Shown in pieces: positions 60,428-64,000 of a stretch of DNA of 64,000 nucleotides; the stretch's first letter is position 1; every line of letters starts with the position of its first letter. Position numbers and translations under genes: made by a program. Source of the DNA: Clostridiales bacterium VE202-21. GTDB lineage: Bacteria > Bacillota > Clostridia > Lachnospirales > Lachnospiraceae. The stretch lies in contig BAIF02000051.1 in NCBI GenBank assembly GCA_000509105.1, positions 78,905-142,904 on the forward strand, written 5' to 3'. The notes under the pieces are model-generated. The model saw nothing but the letters and a program-made list of their open reading frames with translations. It was not told the DNA's origin and did not search any database.

Positions 60428-61288
60428 TTAATCCACTGCTCGGAATTCATTTTCCAAAGTTTGATACATAACGTCAACGGGGGCCGGCATGCCGGTCCAG
60501 AATTCAAAATTTAAAGCGCCCTGACGTACCAGCATCCCGATCCCGGTTATAATTTGGGCTCCGCGGGACTGCGCTTCTCTCAGAAAGAGCGGCATGACCG
60601 GATTGAAAACTACATCGCATGCGATCATATTTTCGGTGATACTTTCGTAGTTTATATCTGGTTTCTGTTCCACATTAGGATGGAGGCCAATGGAAGTTCC
60701 CTGGATCAGAATCTGGGTCTCGACGGGAATCTCCATGCCAGGTGTCCAGGGAAGGTACTCGGAATCAGTGCCCGTCTGTGATGCAATCAGTTCTGCCAGT
60801 TCCCTGCCTCTCCCCTCATTACGGTTAATAATCAGGATCTTTTGGGCTCCGGCAAGGGCGCATTCTACTGCAATGGCACGGGCAGCCCCGCCGGCTCCAA
60901 GGATGGTGACGGTCTTGCCCTCGGGGGAAACACCCTTATCTTTGAGGGCCAGGACAAAGCCTTTCCCATCTGTATTTTCTCCGATCCAGGTTCCGTTATT
61001 ATTGATCACGGTATTGACAGCGCCGATAATCCGGGCAGCCTCTGACAGCTGGTCAAGGTAGGGGATAATCGTGATCTTATGGGGCATGGTCAGATTTACC
61101 CCTCTCATATTGACTGCTTTTGCACCGAGAAAAGCCGCCTCCAGATCTTCGGCTCTGACCTGCATGGTTATGTATCGGTAATTGAGATTCAGGGCCTCAT
61201 ATCCGGCCTCCTCCATTACGCCGGTGGGATTTCCATCCACGGGATCCCCAAAAACTCCGGTAAGTTCAGCTCTATAATTTTTTTTCAT
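60428..61288 (-). CDS. aroE: Shikimate dehydrogenase-like enzyme lacking the SLSP site
   Basis: 286 residues from the ATG at 61288; AAAGGA is rather far upstream. AroE fold with catalytic Lys in NLTMPHK, Asp in ENTDGKGF and NADP turn LGAGGAARAI. The N-terminal shikimate-binding S-x-S of typical AroE (GxPxxHSLSP) is replaced by GDPVDGNPTG, so neither serine is present. The enzyme could still reduce a shikimate-like compound, for instance in the quinate/AroE-like group, but a standard shikimate pathway role is uncertain. No other aro genes are near. Confidence 0.8.
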   Translation of the reverse strand: MKKNYRAELTGVFGDPVDGNPTGVMEEAGYEALNLNYRYITMQVRAEDLEAAFLGAKAVNMRGVNLTMPHKITIIPYLDQLSEAARIIGAVNTVINNNGTWIGENTDGKGFVLALKDKGVSPEGKTVTILGAGGAARAIAVECALAGAQKILIINRNEGRGRELAELIASQTGTDSEYLPWTPGMEIPVETQILIQGTSIGLHPNVEQKPDINYESITENMIACDVVFNPVMPLFLREAQSRGAQIITGIGMLVRQGALNFEFWTGMPAPVDVMYQTLENEFRAVD

Positions 61289-61359
61289 ATAATAACACGT
61301 CCTTTCTGTAAAAAATCTGAAAGTGTCAGGCATGCAGTACAGCTGCAGTTTAAAGGAAG

Positions 61360-61404
61360 CCCAAAGGACTGTCCTTAATATATGCCCTGGCGGGCGGGTC
61401 TGCA
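61360..61404 (-). repeat. Dispersed intergenic repeat H, copy 4
   Basis: CCCAAAGGACTGTCCTTAAT then ATATGCCCTGGCGGGCGGGT and CTGCAG: reverse complement relative of 38731-38781. It lies in the 331-base gap upstream of pcrA. Confidence 0.6.
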
Positions 61405-61554
61405 GCGAACCTACGGATTATAGTATAGCATTTTAAGCAGCAGTCTTCAATGGAGGAAAAGGTTCTGCGGCAGTTCTACATCAAAACATGTGGGAAAACC
61501 AAAAGGATGGATTGGAAAAGAGGGTAAAAATGAGGAGGGAATACTCTTTTTCGC

Positions 61555-61583
61555 GTGACAGAATACTTGTTTTGTATTATAAT
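61555..61583 (+). promoter_or_regulatory. pcrA promoter
   Basis: GTGACA (61555-61560), 17-base spacer, TATAAT (61578-61583), 36 bases before the start codon. Confidence 0.7.
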
Positions 61584-61619
61584 CTCATAGATAAGATGTA
61601 AAGCAGACAGGAGATACAT

Positions 61620-63848
61620 ATGAGTATATACGATACATTGAATGAACAGCAGAGAGAGGCGGTATACTGTACTGACGGCCCGCTTCTGATACTAGCCGGT
61701 GCGGGTTCGGGGAAAACGCGGGTCCTGACACACCGGATTGCCTATCTGATCGAGGAAAAGGGTGTAAATCCCTGGAATATACTGGCCATCACCTTTACAA
61801 ACAAGGCGGCCGGCGAGATGCGTGAGAGAGTGGACAAACTGGTGGGGTTCGGCTCAGAAAGCATCTGGGTGAGCACCTTCCATTCGACGTGCGTGAGAAT
61901 TTTGCGGAGATATATCGACCGGCTGGGATATGACAATAATTTTACAATCTATGACGCGGATGATCAGAAGACTTTGATGAAGGATGTCTGTAAACTAATT
62001 GATATTGATACCAAGGTTTATAAGGAAAGAAGCCTCCTTGGAGCGATCTCTTCCGCCAAGGATGAGCTGGTCACTCCGGAGGAATATGAACTCAATGCGG
62101 CGGGAGATTACGGGAAGCAGAAGATCGCAAAGGTTTACCGGGAATATGAGAAACAGCTGCGCGCCAATAATGCGCTGGACTTTGATGACCTGCTTGTGAA
62201 GACGGTACAGCTCTTCCAGACCCAGCCGGACGTACTGGAGAACTACCAGGAGCGTTTCCGCTATATCATGGTGGACGAGTATCAGGATACCAATACGGTA
62301 CAGTTTAAGTTTGTAAGCCTTCTTGCGGGAAAATATAAAAACCTCTGCGTAGTCGGTGACGATGACCAGTCGATCTACAAATTCCGCGGAGCCAATATTA
62401 AAAATATTTTGAACTTTGAACAGGAATTTCAAGATGCAAGAGTAATCAAGCTGGAGCAGAATTACCGCTCCACGTCTAATATACTGAATGCTGCAAACGC
62501 AGTGATCAGCAACAACTGCGGCAGAAAGGAAAAGACGCTCTGGACAGACAACGGGGAGGGCGAAAAGATCCAGTGCCGCCAGTTTGATACGGGTTACGAT
62601 GAGGCAGAGTTTATTGCGGAGGATATCCGGAAACATGTGAGAGAAGAAGGCTCCACTTACAACGATCATGCAATCCTGTATCGGACGAATGCGCAGTCGC
62701 GTCTGTTTGAGGAACGTTTTGTTTCCTCCAACATACCATATAAGATAGTCGGCGGCGTGAATTTCTACGCAAGGCGGGAGATTAAGGACCTGCTGGCTTA
62801 TTTGAAAACGATTGACAACGGGCAGGATGACCTGGCTGTCAGACGTATCATCAATGTGCCGAAGCGAGGCATTGGACTGACAACCATTAACCGCGTGCAG
62901 GAATCGGCTCTGGAGCGTGAAATCGGATTCTATGAGGCTCTGCTGGGATTGGATCTGATCCCCAATATCGGGCGGAGCGCGGCAAAGCTGGAGTCATTTG
63001 TGGCGTTGATCGAATATTTTAAAACACGGGCCCGGGTGGACAGCATTTCTGACTTAATGAACGAGATCATTGAGAAGACTGGATATGTGGAAAATCTGGA
63101 AGCGGAGGATAAGGAAGATGCGCAGTCGTGTATTGAAAATATTGATGAACTTTTAAGTAAAATAGCAGCCTATGAGGAAACCTGCCTTGAACAGGACGAG
63201 AAGCCTACGCTCAGCGGCTTTCTGGAGGAGGTAGCCCTGGTGGCAGATATAGACAGCCTGGATGAGAATCAGGATTATGTGGTGCTGATGACACTGCACA
63301 GCGCCAAGGGTCTGGAATTCCCTCATGTCTATCTGGCAGGGATGGAAGATGGGCTGTTTCCGAGTTATATGACGATTACATCGGATGATATCGATGAACT
63401 GGAAGAAGAAAGAAGGCTCTGCTATGTTGGGATCACGCGCGCGGAAAAAGAACTGACAGTCAGCTGCGCCAGGAGGCGGATGATCCGCGGAGAAACGCAG
63501 TTTAATAAGATGTCCCGGTTTTTAAAAGAAATACCGCAGGAACTGTTGGAAACAGGCGCGGATTTCGGGGAAACATACGAAATGCCGGCACAAAATACAT
63601 ACCAGCAGGCAAAACAGCTGTTCAAGACAAAGGCATTTGCCCCGGCAAAAGTGGGGAAACAGTTTACCGTTACAAAAGAAAAAAGCCTGGATTATACCGT
63701 TGGGAACCGCGTGCGCCATATGAAATTCGGCGAAGGGCTGGTAAGAGATATTACAGAAGGCGGCCGCGATTTTGAGGTGACAGTGGATTTCGACACAGCG
63801 GGAACAAAGAAAATGTTTGCCTCATTTGCCAAGCTCAGAAAAATATAG
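61620..63848 (+). CDS. pcrA: ATP-dependent DNA helicase PcrA/UvrD
   Basis: 742 residues, CAGGAGATAC before the ATG. Superfamily 1A helicase motifs in order: Q-motif LNEQQREAV, Walker A LAGAGSGKT, Ia ITFTNKAAGEM, II VDEYQDTN, III GDDDQSIYKFRGA, IV EQNYRST, V LMTLHSAKGLEF, VI YVGITRAEKEL. The C-terminus carries the PcrA Tudor-like domain (VGNRVRHMKFGEGLVRDI...VTVDFDTAGTKKMFASFAKL). Unwinds DNA 3' to 5' in repair, replication restart and transcription-coupled repair. Own promoter and terminator. Confidence 0.96.
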   Translation: MSIYDTLNEQQREAVYCTDGPLLILAGAGSGKTRVLTHRIAYLIEEKGVNPWNILAITFTNKAAGEMRERVDKLVGFGSESIWVSTFHSTCVRILRRYIDRLGYDNNFTIYDADDQKTLMKDVCKLIDIDTKVYKERSLLGAISSAKDELVTPEEYELNAAGDYGKQKIAKVYREYEKQLRANNALDFDDLLVKTVQLFQTQPDVLENYQERFRYIMVDEYQDTNTVQFKFVSLLAGKYKNLCVVGDDDQSIYKFRGANIKNILNFEQEFQDARVIKLEQNYRSTSNILNAANAVISNNCGRKEKTLWTDNGEGEKIQCRQFDTGYDEAEFIAEDIRKHVREEGSTYNDHAILYRTNAQSRLFEERFVSSNIPYKIVGGVNFYARREIKDLLAYLKTIDNGQDDLAVRRIINVPKRGIGLTTINRVQESALEREIGFYEALLGLDLIPNIGRSAAKLESFVALIEYFKTRARVDSISDLMNEIIEKTGYVENLEAEDKEDAQSCIENIDELLSKIAAYEETCLEQDEKPTLSGFLEEVALVADIDSLDENQDYVVLMTLHSAKGLEFPHVYLAGMEDGLFPSYMTITSDDIDELEEERRLCYVGITRAEKELTVSCARRRMIRGETQFNKMSRFLKEIPQELLETGADFGETYEMPAQNTYQQAKQLFKTKAFAPAKVGKQFTVTKEKSLDYTVGNRVRHMKFGEGLVRDITEGGRDFEVTVDFDTAGTKKMFASFAKLRKI

Positions 63849-63900
63849 AATTTATATAAAAATTATATATGTCTTTTTGACTATCTTTTTATATCTTCCT

Positions 63901-63949
63901 AAATGTCCGCAAAGCCTTATTTTATCGGCTCTACGGGCATTTTGCTTTT
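63901..63949 (+). terminator. Terminator after pcrA
   Basis: AAATGTCCG with CGGGCATTT and inner AAGCC/GGCT, followed by TGCTTTTG. Confidence 0.7.
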
Positions 63950-64000
63950 GTGGTAAACCTCGCATATCTAGGTCTATTTTCTTATATTTTCCCTGTCAAT

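Noticed and set aside
1..64000. CRISPR arrays, tRNA or rRNA genes
   Set aside because: No regularly spaced repeats, cloverleaf-like sequences or rRNA strings were recognised on either strand by eye.

Overview
The window looks like chromosomal DNA from an anaerobic Bacillota (Clostridia), most likely a gut Lachnospiraceae; the genus cannot be resolved by eye. Reasons: purine-rich AGGAGG-type ribosome binding sites everywhere, some GTG/TTG starts, Clostridia-typical families (DUF975, DUF1836, DUF6110, DUF2089, YerC-type TrpR, a FeoA-FeoA-FeoB locus, a selenium-dependent xanthine dehydrogenase) and no sign of respiration or of phage, plasmid or intact insertion sequences. No tRNA, rRNA or CRISPR array was seen.

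Layout. 1-6.3 kb: molybdenum hydroxylase block (YqeB-MocA-like maturation fusion cut by the window edge, xanthine dehydrogenase, molybdate importer ModA-ModB without a ModC, small ModE-like regulator). 6.4-17 kb: housekeeping and signalling genes (DUF975, YczE/YitT-like membrane protein, a 1003-residue GGDEF/EAL protein, alpha/beta hydrolase, cyclopropane fatty acid synthase, EamA transporter, an unknown 297-residue protein). 17-27.2 kb: a RpiR/MurR regulator facing a carbohydrate operon (cyclase, sugar ABC importer, SIS isomerase, zinc alcohol dehydrogenase, COG4091/SAF dehydrogenase, FGGY kinase) whose substrate is not evident. 27.4-39.3 kb: an iron island with a DtxR-type regulator, FeoA-FeoA-FeoB, a Cys-rich FeoB partner, a truncated Fur, DUF454, YgbA-like protein, a tiny DUF4405-like membrane protein, a CydDC-like ABC pair, DUF6110 and a P-type ATPase with an SCA motif, then DUF2325. 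DUF6110 plus SCA-type ATPase matches what is known of ferrosome (fez) loci, so this region probably encodes iron uptake together with an intracellular iron-storage organelle. Its two outer promoters carry the same pair of Fur-like and AGTTAG-N6-CTAACT palindromes.

39.8-41.6 kb: a SirTM sirtuin plus zinc macrodomain ADP-ribosylation pair; the sirtuin appears to start at CTG. 41.8-43 kb: three small DUF2089/SHOCT-like genes. 43.2-46.8 kb: phosphatidylethanolamine block (PAP2, flippase-like protein, PssA, Psd). 47-51.8 kb: MATE pump and a response regulator/ABC/histidine kinase cassette. 52-54.8 kb: DUF134 and NifX-like proteins with palindromic promoters, a small Xre regulator and an orphan NMT1-type binding protein. 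55-64 kb: unknown DUF protein, a zinc-ribbon membrane protein with eleven 14-residue repeats, PHP phosphoesterase, YerC, DUF1836, an AroE-like enzyme lacking the shikimate-binding serines, and PcrA.

Two features cross these regions. First, many intergenic gaps hold fold-back DNA; three copies (near 3.7, 7.2 and 46.8 kb) share one branched secondary structure although their arms differ in sequence, and shorter dispersed repeats recur elsewhere. Second, three conserved genes (an ABC permease, feoB, pssA) are each broken by an apparent one-base loss, which could be decay or assembly error. All family assignments are by reading motifs; no database search was run.
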